A DNA stretch of 64,000 nt. Source: Polytrichum commune. Its lineage: Eukaryota > Streptophyta > Polytrichopsida > Polytrichales > Polytrichaceae. Shown in pieces: positions 21,328-32,705 of this stretch; positions within the stretch are counted from its first letter, which is position 1, and the number at the start of each line of letters is the position of its first letter. Position numbers and translations under genes: made by a program. The stretch lies in contig OX485806.1 in the NCBI GenBank assembly GCA_950295325.1, positions 57,095,169 through 57,159,168 on the forward strand. The letters run 5' to 3'. A model generated the notes under the pieces. That model did not search any database. It was not told the origin of the DNA and worked only from the letters and a program-made list of their open reading frames with translations.

Positions 21328-21349
21328 CTCCCGGCGGACGCACCAATTA
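21328..21349 (-). promoter_or_regulatory. Primer-binding site of Gyp-C
   Basis: Reading the minus strand from the end of the 5' LTR (CCTCACA) gives TAATTGGTGCGTCCGCCGGG. A TGG trinucleotide a few bases inside the 5' LTR, followed by tRNA-3'-end-like sequence, is the expected form. Gyp-D has the close relative ATTGGTGCGTCTGCCGGGAG. The tRNA was not identified. Confidence 0.7.
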
Positions 21350-23451
21350 TGTGAGGCCAAACCCCCCACCCTTAAGCGTCCGTAGTCCGAGTAGTGGGTT
21401 TGGGCTCACATTCCTCCGCGGTATTGGATTTGGATTTGGATGAGTCCATAGTGCAAGGTTCACCCTTCAAGTGGTCTTGGATTTAACTGGAATTTCACTT
21501 TTAACAACTCAATGTACGATTTCAATACGTATGTGGAGAATGCACAAGTTAACTATGTTATTTTAACCTCCTTATGCTCGGGTGCTATTTTGTCTTTGTT
21601 TGCTTCTAACGTCCATCCGGCTGCTTTAGCTACACAAGCCCTTAAGGATATCCCTCTCCTAAATGGAGTCCGTGCCGTTGACTCTATACTACCACTTGAA
21701 CTATCACTTGTGTATTCCGTATCGCTACTATAAGAGGTCTCACTTGGTGTCTCCATACCGTACATAAGCCTTTAAGTATTAAGAAATACTTATGTGACTT
21801 ATGTCAATCTCTCCCTCGCACCTTTGGTCTTTGCTTCCTTTGTCTTGCCATCGCGAGAGTGCTCCACATTCTCCATTAAGTTGTGCACGTGGTTTATTTT
21901 TAAAGAGAGGATGCAAGTGTTAAAAAAAACACTATTCTCTATAGTCAATCTCAAATACATTTACTTGTGAAAGCCACACATAACACTAACTAGCATAATG
22001 TAACTAACTACTTGTCTATGAGCTAATTAGGTAGGCTATCTACTAAGCTCCTTCATGAACCCATCTCTTTACTTTCTAATTACATAAACCTAGCTCCTTC
22101 ATAAACCCAGCTCCTTCATGAACCCAGCTCCTTAGCTTCTAACTAAACAAACCCAGGTCCTTCATAAACCCAGCTCTTTACTTTCTAACTAAACAAACCC
22201 AGCTCCTTCATAAACCCAGCTCCTTCATGAACCCACAACTTTGTAGTTGTAATACCCAACTACCTCACTAATTATTCAAGCCCTTAACTAATCTTCCTAC
22301 CTAATTTCCCTAATTCTACTAACAACCCCTTTCTAATCACACAATTCTTCTCTAATCCTAAAATCCTAAAATCCTAGAGAGGAGAGGGGGAGAGAGAATT
22401 TCCTAACTTCACTAAGACTAACTAATCCACACAAGTATATTTTTGCACTCATCACAACATGAAGTGCTCAATTCTTAAACATGGAACTTGCAACCACGTG
22501 TATTCAAAACATGAACTTAAAGTACCACAAATTGGAATCATGAATTAACTTTAAAATCCTTCACGTCAACACTAATTCTACCAAGAGGTCAAGCCCTCTT
22601 CAAGGCTAACAAGCCTTGGCTCTCAAACTAAAAACTAAGCACACACATGTGCTCCAATATGGCTTCCCACACCCACACTTATAACTCGTGGGGTGCCTTG
22701 GAGCACAAAGGAAAGAGAGGATGAATGAGGGAAGAATGAGGGATTATATAGTAAGCTTGAGGGGGTGAGCACCCTCAAGGCTCACGATAAGCCCTTGAGA
22801 TTTCCTCCTACTTAGTAGGCGCCAATCCTATCTTCTAAGCGTTCCTCCCTCAAATGATCAACAAGGATCCTAATTCGAACATTTAACTAGCCTTGGCTTT
22901 CTACCTACCACACTTTACCAAACTTGGGATGCTTCAACCCAAACTTAGCCTCCTTCGCTTTCCGCCGCCATAACTTTCTCCCCTTACTTTCCCAAATCGT
23001 CGCTCACCACTTAATTCAAACCACGATGCTTAACTCGTGATTTGATTGGTGCTTTGAGAATTTGCTTATCCTCCACCTTGCATTCTTCCTTGGGCCTTCC
23101 CCATTAAGTGGCCATGATGAGGTGGTCCACTTGTGCGCTCCATGTGATCCTCCATTCATCCCAATTCGAATGCACTTGCCTCTTGAGTCACTTTGGTTGT
23201 CTCCATCCATTTGTACTAGCCTACTCACTAACTACTCAATCCAAGTTCTCCTTACCTATCCTCATTCACTCAAATCCTTCCGAAGGTAAAAACACAATAA
23301 CAACTCACATCCTAGCCTCTTACAACATGGTACTTCTAAGACTAACATTTCACTCTTTTAATATTTTTGTGAAGTAACATGCTACTTCAAAGTGCATCAA
23401 CTAACGTTTCAAGGGTCTAAGACTAAATGTGGGCACCCTTTTGGGCTCACA
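21350..23451 (-). repeat. Gyp-C 5' LTR, 2102 bp
   Basis: Second copy of 12473-14574 at a constant offset of 8877, with the same ends. The promoter should be within it on the minus strand; I could not pick a definite TATA box. Confidence 0.9.
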
Positions 23452-24569
23452 CTATGGCTACTTGGTTGTAGCCGGCGTATCCATCCATGAATGTGTACCT
23501 CTCATGACCCCCTACCTCCTCTAACAACAAGGTAATGAACGGCAAAGGAAAGTGATCATTTTGCGTACAATCATTGAGTTTTCTATAGTCTACACAAACT
23601 CTAAGCTTCCCATTTTTCTTTTTCACTAACACCATAGGAGAAACCCAATCCGTAAGCTCTACCGGCTTTATAAATCCAGCCTGCAACAACCTCTCTAATT
23701 CTGCCTTGACCAATAATTGCAATCTAGGATTCATCCTTCTCTCTTTTTGTCTCACCGGTTTAGAGCCCGGAACTAACGGAATACGATGCTCAACCATCTC
23801 TCTAGGAATCCCCTTAAGCTCATCGTATGACCAAGCAAAGGTATCACTAAACTCATCTATTAAGTCGCTATACTCCTTAATCTCCTTCTTATCGAGTTTA
23901 GAGCCCATCTTCATTGGTTTAACTTTCCCATTCTTCATTTTGACGTCCACAAACTTCCAATCTTCTTCGACCATTCGTGTTTGCTCCTCGGTATCTCTAT
24001 ACCAATCGTTGGGTACATTAGGGTAGTCCTTGACATCATGACCCACTATAATGCCCGTAGAAGTACTTTTAAAATGCAAAGCGGGCTCTAATTTTGAGAG
24101 TTCTAACATGGCCTCCTCATCTTGAGTCCCATCTACATGTACCAAACTCACATCACTCAACTCAATATCATCTAACCATGGAGTGAGTCCTCCCTTCACC
24201 CATTCCTCCTCCGTGAGAACCTCACACGGCTCTAAGGACAAATAATCTTCTCTAGACACCCTATCTTGGAGGATACAACTATGAGTCATCATCATGACGT
24301 CGCTAATGGACTCCGTGTATTGCCTTGACCAATGTATAAAATCCCCATCAACATCTTGATTGTAAAAGTTAGGACCTAAGAACCCGCTAGAGGAATACAT
24401 TTTAGCCTTCTCCTTGTCTTGAACAACCCCCACCAATGTATCCTCAAAATCCTCCTTAGTTCCGCCATTTTCCTCTTCATCCGACATTGGATCAATCTCC
24501 TCCCTAACCCAACCACCTAAAGGTGCAATAAAAACCTTGACTCTATTATCTACGGGACCAAGGAGCCAA
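23452..24569 (-). pseudogene. Gyp-B pol: linker and N-terminal RT
   Basis: Minus-strand frame from 24487: an acidic linker (LEPCEVLTEEEWVKGGLTPW, VSLVHVDGTQDEE) closely parallel to Gyp-C, then RT starting HRIPLVPGSKPVRQKERRMN, SPMVLVKKKNGKLRVCVDYR and MDGYAGYNQVAI. It is cut at 23452 by the Gyp-C LTR. Sequence to the right of 24487 (PRDNRVKVFIAPLGG-like, up to about 24565) is the end of the protease linker and is then joined to a truncated LTR, so gag and protease are gone. Confidence 0.85.
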
Positions 24570-24974
24570 GAGTGCCAAGGAGCACGAAGGAAAGAGAGGA
24601 TGAGTGAGGGAAGAATGAAGGATTATATAGTGAGTTTGAGGGGGTGAGCACCCTCAAGGCTCACGATAAGCCCTCGAGATTTCCTTCTACTTTGTAGGCT
24701 CTTATCCTATCTCCTAAGCCTTCCTCCCTCAAATGATCAACAAGGATCCTAATTCAAACATTTAACTAACCTTGGCTTTCTACCTACCACACTTTACCAA
24801 GGTTTGTCCTTCTCCTACTTAAATCCACTCCACAAAAGCCTAATGATTCAAACTAAGCTTTCTTCAAGCTTCACTCTTTTTATATTTTTGTGAATAATCA
24901 TAAATCACCAAAACATCACTTGTAATGTTTTACAAGTGTTAACAACCAATGTGGGCATCAATTTTGGGCTCACA
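24570..24974 (-). repeat. Gyp-B 5' LTR remnant, 405 bp
   Basis: Matches 9276-9680 of the 3' LTR and ends GGGCTCACA, followed by the GGACC target duplication. The other roughly 670 bp of this LTR were deleted together with the leader and gag. Confidence 0.85.
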
Positions 24975-24979
24975 GGACC
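24975..24979. other. Target-site duplication GGACC, right copy (Gyp-B)
   Basis: Partner of 8602-8606. Confidence 0.9.
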
Positions 24980-27081
24980 TTTCAAAGATGCCGAGAAACC
25001 GGATTAAAGTTACACCCGGGCAAGTGCTTCCTAAGAATGGAATCCAGAGTCCTACTGGGACACGTGGTTAGCAAACAGGGTTTGGAAGTAGACTCGGACA
25101 AAGTCAGAGCCATTTTAACTCTCCTAGCCCCCATGACGGTCCGAGAAGTCCGGGGATTCCTCGGGTGCGTAGGGTACTACCGGAGGTTTATAGTCTCCTA
25201 TGCTAAGGTAGCTACGCCCTTGACTGAGCTCCTAAAGCGGGAAACGGACTTCGTCTGGACGGATAGACGGCAACAAGCTTTCGAGCAACTCAAGAGGGCC
25301 TTGACCATGACACCCATTCTTTCCCCGCCGGATTGGGGACAGGAGTTCCATGTCACCTTGGATGCTTCCGGATGGTGCCTTGGAGCCATACTATGGCAAT
25401 ACCAAGAGGGCCGGAAGGAAGGCCCCATTTATTACGCCAGCCGACAAATGAGTCCGGCGGAGCGGAACTACACCACGACGGAGAGAGAGGCTTTAGCGGT
25501 GGTATACGCGTGTAGGAAGTTCCGGCACTACCTCTTAGGATACCGGATCGTATTCCACACCGACCACAACTCCTTGAAGTACCTGGTCAATAAGCCGGAC
25601 TTATCCGGAAGGATAGCCCGCTGGATCCTCCTACTCTAGGAGTTCGACTACGAGGTAGTAGTAAAATCCGGAAAAGCCAACTCCAACGCAAACTACTTGT
25701 CTCGGCAGAGAGGACCGGAAGCGGCCTCCACCATACAAACCTCATTTCCGGATGAGTTTCCGGACGATGTTCCCGGGTTCCACCTCTCCAAGGAGGAACC
25801 TTCCGCGTACGAGGACGTCCTCAAGTACTTAACGGAGAAAACATACCCTCCAGGATTGTCGCGAGAAGAGAAGATGGTCTTCCAGACCAAGGTGGCCCCC
25901 TTCACCTTAATTAAGGGAACCCTCTTCAGGATGGGTCCGGACGACCAGCTCCGGCGGTGCTTGGAGAAGCCGGAACAGGGGAAGGTCGTGAGGACACTTC
26001 GCTGCCGTCACCACCATCCAGAAAGCCGAGTATTGGTGGCCGTATGTTAACAGGGATGTAAAGGTCTTTGTAGGGAGGTGCAATCAATGCCAAAGGACGG
26101 GTGCTCCGTCGTTCCGGAACCATTGGCCGCTAACACCGATCATCCCGCTAGCACCCTTTGAAAAATGGGGAATCGATTTTATCGGTCCCATAGATCCCAT
26201 GAGTGCCCGGAAGTGGAGATACATAATCCTCGCCACGGATTATGCGACCAAATGGGTGGAGGCAAGGGCAACCGTAAAGAATGACACCATCACGGCGGCA
26301 TCATTTCTGTTCGAAGAAATCATGATGCGGTTCGGCCATCCGCTGGAGTTAGTGAGCGATAGGGGAAAACATTTCCTAAACGATGTGATTTTCAACATCA
26401 CCTCCCGATACTCCATCAAACACCGGAAGACGACGCCATACAATCCAAAGGCAAATGGGTTGACGGAACGGGCCAACGGCATAGTCGGAAATTTTTTAAA
26501 TAAAATGGTATCCGCCCACAAGATGGATTGGGACCAGAAGTTACCTTCCGCCGTGCATGCATACAACACCTCGGAAAAACGGACTATGGGTAAGAGTCCA
26601 TTCTTTCTTGTATTCGGGCAGGGGGCTATTCATGGGGTGGAATTGGAGATAGAGACCTTACGGGTCATGGCGTACCGAGAAGGGACCTGGACGGAAGACC
26701 AAGGGTTCCGGATGATGGCCATCCAGGCCTTAGAGGAGGCCCGCGCGGAAGCCCTCGAGCGTACTATATCCGTCCAGGCTGATCGGAAGGAGAAGTTCGA
26801 CGCCAAACTCCCGTGGAGCCACGGGATCCGGAAGGACGGGTTGGTACTACTCTACGACAACCGGCATGAACGGTTTCCGGGTAAACTACATACCCGGTGG
26901 ATGGGCCCCTACCGGGTAACGGAGTTATTCGAGAACGGATCGCTCCAGCTCGAGGACCTGCAAGGCAATTGGCTGGAGACCCGTGTGAACGGATCTCGAG
27001 TGAAGGAGTACCGACCGGACGTCTCAACAGAGGATGAGGAAGATACCCGCCCGGAACAAGAACCTGCGCAGGGTATGTCTT
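24980..27081 (+). pseudogene. Gyp-A pol: C-terminal RT, RNase H, integrase
   Basis: RT resumes with CRETGLKLHPGKCFL and VLLGHVVSKQGLEVD. RNase H follows (FHVTLDASGWCLGAILWQY, YASRQMSPAERNYTTTE, FHTDHNSLKYLVNKPDLSG). A TAG at 25637-25639 sits where relatives have LLxEFDY, consistent with CAG to TAG. The integrase zinc region has lost its first part near 25995, with a frameshift, then reads HFAAVTTIQKAEYWWPYV and RCNQCQRTG. DDE residues lie in WGIDFIGPI, LVSDRGKHFLND and NGLTERANGIV. The C-terminal domain has RWMGPYRVTELFENGSLQLE and ends at TAA 27081. No chromodomain. Confidence 0.9.
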
Positions 27082-27128
27082 AATCCAAGTACGGTTCAAT
27101 TTGGATGTTCGCGGGGACTCTCACATTT

Positions 27129-27141
27129 GGGAGTGGGGTAA
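27129..27141 (+). promoter_or_regulatory. Polypurine tract of Gyp-A
   Basis: GGGAGTGGGGTAA lies directly before the LTR start TGTGGGAGTCC, about 50 bp after the integrase stop. This is the usual plus-strand primer position. Confidence 0.75.
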
Positions 27142-27744
27142 TGTGGGAGTCCAAATTCGACGGAAATACGGAAATACGGATTCCATTTCCGTATTTTTCC
27201 TTGCTTATCTGAAGGTAATAGGATCTCTTAGGTTAAAATTACTTGTACTAGGAAATAGGGTATCCTAACTCCGCCTTGTGCGGTAAAACGACTTAAAATA
27301 AGTACTATGACCGGTCCGTCAAATAGGATGGGCGGACCGTGTAATCATGATCCGAACCATTGGTCCGGACCAAGTAACGGACGCGCCAAGATTACCCAAC
27401 GGACCGGAAGTGGCAATTATAACGGGTTTATGACGGTTGGGGGAAGACCGTCGGAAAACCGTTATAACCGTTTTCCGTTAACCCAAACGGTAACAGGGGA
27501 GGGATATTTAGGAGTCCCTTCCTTCTCCTTCCCATTTTTTTCTGATTCACAAACGACGAAGTTGCTGAGAGAACGAGTGGTGAGGTTGTTGTCATTTCGA
27601 GCCGCCAGCAGTTGGATTGCTGGGACTCAGCATTTTTCAGTCACCGGCAGTTGGCTTGCCGGGACTCTGTAGCAGTTAAACGGAAGAGAGGGAATCCGGA
27701 AGAGAGAGAGAATTGCAAGCCGGAAAGTTAGAAGGGAGAGGAAA

Positions 27745-29765
27745 ATGCCGGAAGCACGGGAAGAGGATCAGCGGGAACCCATCCCGATTCCGCTGAAAGC
27801 CCTCACCCCTGCAATTCTGAGGGAGGATAGAGAGCTGCAGGAGCTCGCGGAAGATCTCCGGGTCATGGGTTGTGCGGGACTGCTCTCTAAACCCTGGAAC
27901 CTCAGAGCGGAAGATACCCTCCGTGAATTTAGGTTCGAGAGGCAATCAGTGGCTAGGCACAAAGAGGAGGGATCCGGAAAATTGGACTCTGGATACCTGG
28001 AATAGGGTTTACGGGTTTCCCAGGGGAATTGCAGAAGGGTGGGCCGACCGCCGCGACGGCCTGTTCGTCGGAAAGTTCAGAGGAGACGCGGATCCAAAGG
28101 ACGGATTCCACCCTGGAAACTGCCGGAATCTTAGGGAGCGGAGAGTGCTAGAGTTTCTCTTGCCCATTCTCAATCCGGACAAGCCGAAGCGGATTAGCCT
28201 CACCATGGCTAACACACTGTTTGGTGCAATGTCCGGAGTCCGGCCGGTGAACTGGGGCCTGATCTACCAGGAGATAGTCGGACGGGCCTTCCCCCACATC
28301 GGCCGGAAACCCTCCTTCCTCTCCCCCTTCATTTTGCACCTCTACCAGCACTTCGACTGCATCTTGGCGGAGGAGGAGGACCTGCTAACGATAGCGGCGG
28401 ACGAGGTCACCTACAAGCTTCTTCCGAAAGCCGGAGACGTCGAGACGGAGACCTCCAGCGACCACATTCTTCCGGAAGCACCTCCCTCGTCACCCGGAAG
28501 CCCGCCGCCAACCGTCTCGAGGCCACTCTCTCCCCCTCCCCCTCACCATCATCCGGAAGCAGGACCCAGTCGGGAGACCACATGGCGAAATGTGGACCTA
28601 TCAGCTTGGGACTTTCCGGAAAATCCCTTCAAGCGGATGCAGGAGGGGATGGAGGACCTGCAAACCCAGTACTTCCGGCTGGAGCACATCGTCCGAGGGG
28701 CGAACCAGGCTCTGGACGACTGCGGGCCTGGAAATATTCTCCGAGAGTTGGCAAAGAGGGCGGACCGGAAGGAGCTGGAGCAGGCCAAGACGGAGAACGC
28801 TCACCTCACCGCGCAGGTAGCGGCCATGACTCAGGAGCTGAGTCAGAAGAGGGAAGAGATCCGGAAGTACCACGCCGAGCAGGCAGTGCTCTTCAGCCGG
28901 ATCCGAGAGTTGGTGGGGCATCCGGCGGAGATCGTCAACAAGGCAGATCCTTCCCATCCTCGTGAAGTACTCACGGACGATGAAGGACCTCCTGGCGGAA
29001 ATCCAGAGGGTGGTTCCACCAAGCGGAACACCCTGGCGAGTACTCTATTCGGGTCCGCCTGGGTCACCAACCGGAACCCTCTATGAGGTAGTTGGTGAAG
29101 TGGCCCTGGTGCAGAATCCGCCGACATCTGCAGGACCCAGTCAGCAGGGAGGCGGCTCGCAGCCGGCTAGTTCCGGGAGGGTTCCGGAACAGGTCCGTTC
29201 TCCCCAGGTGAGGAGGAAGAGTACCGGGTCAGTCCGATCTGGGAGAGGCCAGTCCCCGGTTCCGCGAAACTCGGACCGATCCCGGACTCCAAATAGGGCT
29301 AGGACGTCGATCCGGCACCAGACTTCTGATCGGGAGGCAACTCCGAGTAGGGGCCAAGCCCCTATGACCCATGCCTCGCCATCGTCCCCTCAGGACTGCC
29401 AAATGGTCAGTCCCTTTCCTCCGCCACCCTCAAGGGCGGCCTCCAACAGGGATCCGCGGACGACTTCGATCTCGGGCGGACGGAATCCGGAGCAAGGCGT
29501 CGGAAGCGATCCTTCTCCAGTCCGGAGCCTCCGGATGGGGGCGATTTCCGGAACCCCAGGGACAGTTTCCGGAACACCAGGGATCGAGACACCGCGGACC
29601 GAGAGAGCAGCGGATTCGGAGGACGAGGTTGCCCCGTCTCCGAACATGAGAAAGATGCTCACGCGAATGCAGAAGGCATCGCCGGGAGGGGGCTCATCCG
29701 CCGTCAGCGGGTTAGGCAGTCACTCAAAGGAGGGATCGGCTCCGAAGAAGCACCGCTCTTCTTAG
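27745..29765 (+). pseudogene. ORF inside the Gyp-A LTR, resembling the plant transposon-associated domain PF20167
   Basis: Three frames join into about 660 residues with shifts near 27970 and 28955. The first part starts MPEAREEDQREPIPIP. The middle has DPENWTLDTWNRVYGF, then LEFLLPILNPDKPKRISLTM, VRPVNWGLIYQEIVGRAF and FLSPFILHLYQHFDCIL, a pattern I associate with the putative plant transposon protein domain (PF20167). A Pro-rich linker follows, then a coiled coil (LEQAKTENAHLTAQVAAMTQ) and a Ser/Arg/Pro-rich basic tail ending in TAG at 29763. It carries no RT or integrase parts. Such extra ORFs are known in some Gypsy lineages, usually between LTR and gag or after pol; here the position is within the LTR as I delimit it. 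Confidence 0.55.
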
Positions 29766-30039
29766 TTGAGGAGAATAGCTGGTTTAGTTAGGCAGAATAG
29801 AGGTAGGCAGGTAGGACTTAGGAGTTTTTGAAGATGAGTAATAAAATTTTCCCTTGGGAGTATCAGCGGAAAACCCGGATCTTGATCCGGGAAATCCGGG
29901 AGACCGGGTGTAGTTAGGGTTTTCCTTAGCGGTGGCCGCTTGGGCCGCCGCCCTCAGTTTAGGGATTTTGAGCCTCTACTTAAGGCTGAATAAGGAGCTT
30001 GAGAAGGGTTCCTTCTCCATTGTTGTATCGTGATTACTC

Positions 30040-30052
30040 CTACTCTGAATAA
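30040..30052 (+). terminator. Possible poly(A) signal of Gyp-A
   Basis: CTGAATAAATGCC follows a TTGTTGTATCG stretch, the common form of plant LTR polyadenylation sites. Another AATAAA lies near 29840. Confidence 0.35.
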
Positions 30053-31158
30053 ATGCCTTAGTACCTCACTCCTTTGACTTCTCTTGAATGATGTTTGTGT
30101 GAATGATCCGGAGATTCTTAGCGGAGGAGAAGGAGGGCATGAGGGATAGGAGCTCTGGATAGGACATGAGAGAGGAGACCCGGATCAGATCCGATTATTA
30201 CCTTGTAGATCCTCTCTGAGTGTAGTGGGAGGGAAACCTCACCAATCCGGAGGGTTGGGTAACGTCTAGGTGGGATAGCCGCTGGGAAGATTGGGTGAGA
30301 TCCGGAAGGGATCCGGAAGGGATCCGGACTTACGCCAATTTGATCTTCTGAAGAGGTCCCACCGCCCTTAGACGGATCTATCCGGATGGTGGTACGGATC
30401 GCCCAGTTAGCTCAGATTGAATAGAATCCAAGGTAGGGGTAGCCGAACAGATCCGTCGGAAGGAGAAGGGAAGGTCCGGATCAGTAAGGATTCCGGATTG
30501 GAGGCCACCTCCGGAGCGTAGTAGGAAGAGACCCTCATTATTCCGGACGTCAGGTTAACATCCCGGTGAGACAGCTGTGGGAGAGATTAGGCAAAGGTCC
30601 GGAAGGGATTCGGACTTAACTGATCTTCCGAAGAGGTATCATCACTGGTGAACAGGACAATCCGGAAAGTGGTACGGGTCACCTACTCGTCCCGTTGAGT
30701 CAGATCTCCGCTTGGAATCCGGACTCCTCTGGTCACTCTGGTCCCAAGAAACAATCCGGATCTCTTTGCGTGACCTGCCAAGACGGACCTGATCAATCCA
30801 GATTGGTTGTGAGGGAGTTTCCGGATTCCAATCTTATCAAGGACGTCTTCACCGGAAGAAACCACCTATTTTAGAGGGTCGAACGTATAAGGGTGAGTAA
30901 GCATTATAATTAGTATCTAGAGGTCCAATCCGGAAAGGCACACTCCGGAAAAAAGTTAAGAGTGTCCCCGAAGACCAAAAGTCCGGGAACTAGGATTTCC
31001 GGAAATTTGGCTAAGAAAGAAGAAATAAGCAGGTACGGAAAGTTCTAGCCCTCCTACACTTCACAGAATCCCTGGACGATACTAGGGTCATCCGGACAGA
31101 CCGGATTAGGCACTTAAAACCGCCAATCCGAATATGTTGGTGTTCGCGTGTTCCCACA

Positions 31159-32301
31159 CCACTCCAGCGACATAAACATACACACAAGTCCAACCGATAT
31201 ACACAAACTAGAATCCAACATTGAAGTCCAATATTTGGTCCTAAGTACTTGAAGGAAGAGGGTCCAATCCAGCCACACACACATACACACAAGTCCAACC
31301 GATATACACAAACTAGCATTCAACATTGAAGTCCAATATCTGGTCCTAAGTACTTGAACGAAGAGGGTCCAAACCTGCCACATACACATACACACAAGCC
31401 CAACCTATATACACAAACAAGCATTCAACATTGAGGTCCAAAATCTGGTCTTTAGTACTTGAAGGAAGACTGTGCAATCCAAAGACATACACATACACAC
31501 AAGTCCAACCGATATATACAAACTAGCATTCAACATTGAAGTCCAATATCTGGACCTAAGTTCTTCAAGGAAGAGTGTGCAATCCAGCGACATACACATA
31601 CACACAAGTCCAACCGATATACACAAACTAGCATTCAACATTGAAGTCCAATATCTGGTCCTAAGTACTTGAACGAAGAGGGTCCAAACCTGCCACATAC
31701 ACATACACACAAGCCCAACCTATATACACAAACAAACATTCAACATTGAAGTCCAAAATCTGGTCCTTAGTACTTGAAGGGAAAGTGTGCAATTCAGCGA
31801 CATACACATACACACAAGTCCAACCGATATACACAAACTAGCATTCAACATTGAAGTCCAATGTCTGGTCCTAAGTACTTGAAGGAAGAGTGTGCAATCC
31901 AGCGACATACACATACACACAAGTCCAACCTTTATACACAAACAAACATTCAACATTGAAGTCCAAAATCAGGTCTTTAGTACTTGAAGGAAGACTGTGC
32001 AATCCAAAGACATACACATACACACAAGTCCAACCGATATATACAAACTAGCATTCAACGTTGAAGTCCAATATCTGGACCTAAGTTCTTCAAGGAAGAG
32101 TGTGCAATCCAGCGACATACACATACACACAAGTCCAACCGATATACACAAACTAGCATTCAACATTGAAGTCCAATATCTGGTCCTAAGTACTTGAACG
32201 AAGAGGGTCCAAACCTACCACATACACATACACACAAGCTCAACCTATACACACAAACAAGCATTCAACATTGAAGTCCAAAATCTGGTCCTTAGTACTT
32301 A
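31159..32301 (+). repeat. 105-bp satellite, block A (about 11 units)
   Basis: The unit contains CATACACATACACACAAGTC, CAACCGATATACACAAACTA, GCATTCAACATTGAAGTCCA and TCTGGTCCTAAGTACTTGAA, about 105 bp in all. Because 105 is a multiple of 3, short open frames recur on both strands; they are not genes. The block starts mid-unit exactly at the Gyp-A LTR end, so Gyp-A inserted into this satellite. It ends at about 32301 in AT-rich single-copy-looking DNA. Confidence 0.9.
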
Positions 32302-32705
32302 ACACTATATTCGTTAATCGGAGACTTTTGAAAGTCTCAAAATAAAATATGCCCATAGTTTGGGATGCCAATATTGTAGGCATATGGAATGTTGGGAACA
32401 TCAAAAACATGACAATTTAAAAATTCGCACGTAAAGAATATTCCTAATACTAAAAATAGAAAATTGCAATTATAATGAAAACGTGAACTCCATGTGGAAA
32501 ATAACAAACGAATCTATAAAACAAATGGTTTATATCATTATAGAGTTTGGGGTGCACATCCCATAAGTAAGGTTCTTATGGTTTTGGATGGCACATCCCA
32601 AACGTATACCACAATGGAGTGTGACAAGTCTACTAAGTCTATTAAAAACCAAGACTACTAAGCACTAATGTTTTTTCCCGCCGTTAACTTTCACCTATGT
32701 TATGT
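32302..32705. other. AT-rich spacer, no gene
   Basis: No coding frame. A small inverted repeat is present around 32550-32620 (TTTGGGGTGCACATCCCATA and GGATGGCACATCCCAAAC). It separates satellite block A from the 3' end of the transposase gene. Confidence 0.5.

Larger units (their letters stand above)
12473..23451 (-). mobile_element. Gyp-C: apparently intact 10.98-kb Ty3/Gypsy element
   Basis: LTRs at 12473-14574 and 21350-23451 (2102 bp each, offset 8877) flank a 6775-bp interior with one open gag-pol frame. The short frames inside both LTRs translate identically and the lines I compared show no difference, so insertion looks recent. It lies in the RT of Gyp-B between codons for VAI and HKTAF. 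The right border is clean (CTCACA then CTATGGCTAC). The left border is a recombined one with an extra leader copy. Confidence 0.9.
8607..24974 (-). mobile_element. Gyp-B: Ty3/Gypsy element nested in Gyp-A, itself split by Gyp-C
   Basis: The 3' LTR is 8607-9680 and the 5' LTR remnant is 24570-24974. Coding parts on the minus strand are RT to integrase (12000-9739) and protease-side linker to RT (24487-23452). The halves meet inside RT, where Gyp-C lies. Gag, protease and most of the 5' LTR have been deleted between 24569 and 24570. Decay is light: one frameshift near 11715, a TAG at about 11356 and a TAA at about 9994. Confidence 0.85.
4346..31158 (+). mobile_element. Gyp-A: decayed Ty3/Gypsy retrotransposon, 5' truncated, host of nested insertions
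   Basis: Gag (4346-6560), protease and RT (6570-8601), and the rest of RT, RNase H and integrase (24975-27081) are on the + strand. They are followed by a purine tract and a 4017-bp LTR (27142-31158) bounded by TGTGGGAG and TCCCACA. The element is split by Gyp-B at 8607-24974 and by a solo LTR at 4832-5803. The 5' LTR is absent; the left end stops in gag against an 84-bp array. In-frame TAG at 4398 and 25637, TGA at 6558 and 7257, and at least two frameshifts show it is dead. No chromodomain follows the integrase. Confidence 0.85.
27142..31158 (+). repeat. Gyp-A 3' LTR, about 4.0 kb, with an internal ORF
   Basis: It starts TGTGGGAGTCC after the polypurine tract and ends GTTCCCACA directly against satellite sequence. 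The terminal TGTGGGA/TCCCACA inverted repeat supports these ends. Like the Gyp-A coding parts it is dense in CCGGA words. AATAAA occurs at about 29840 and 30046. A broken ORF of about 660 codons lies at 27745-29765. With the 5' LTR missing, the length cannot be confirmed by pairing. Confidence 0.65.
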
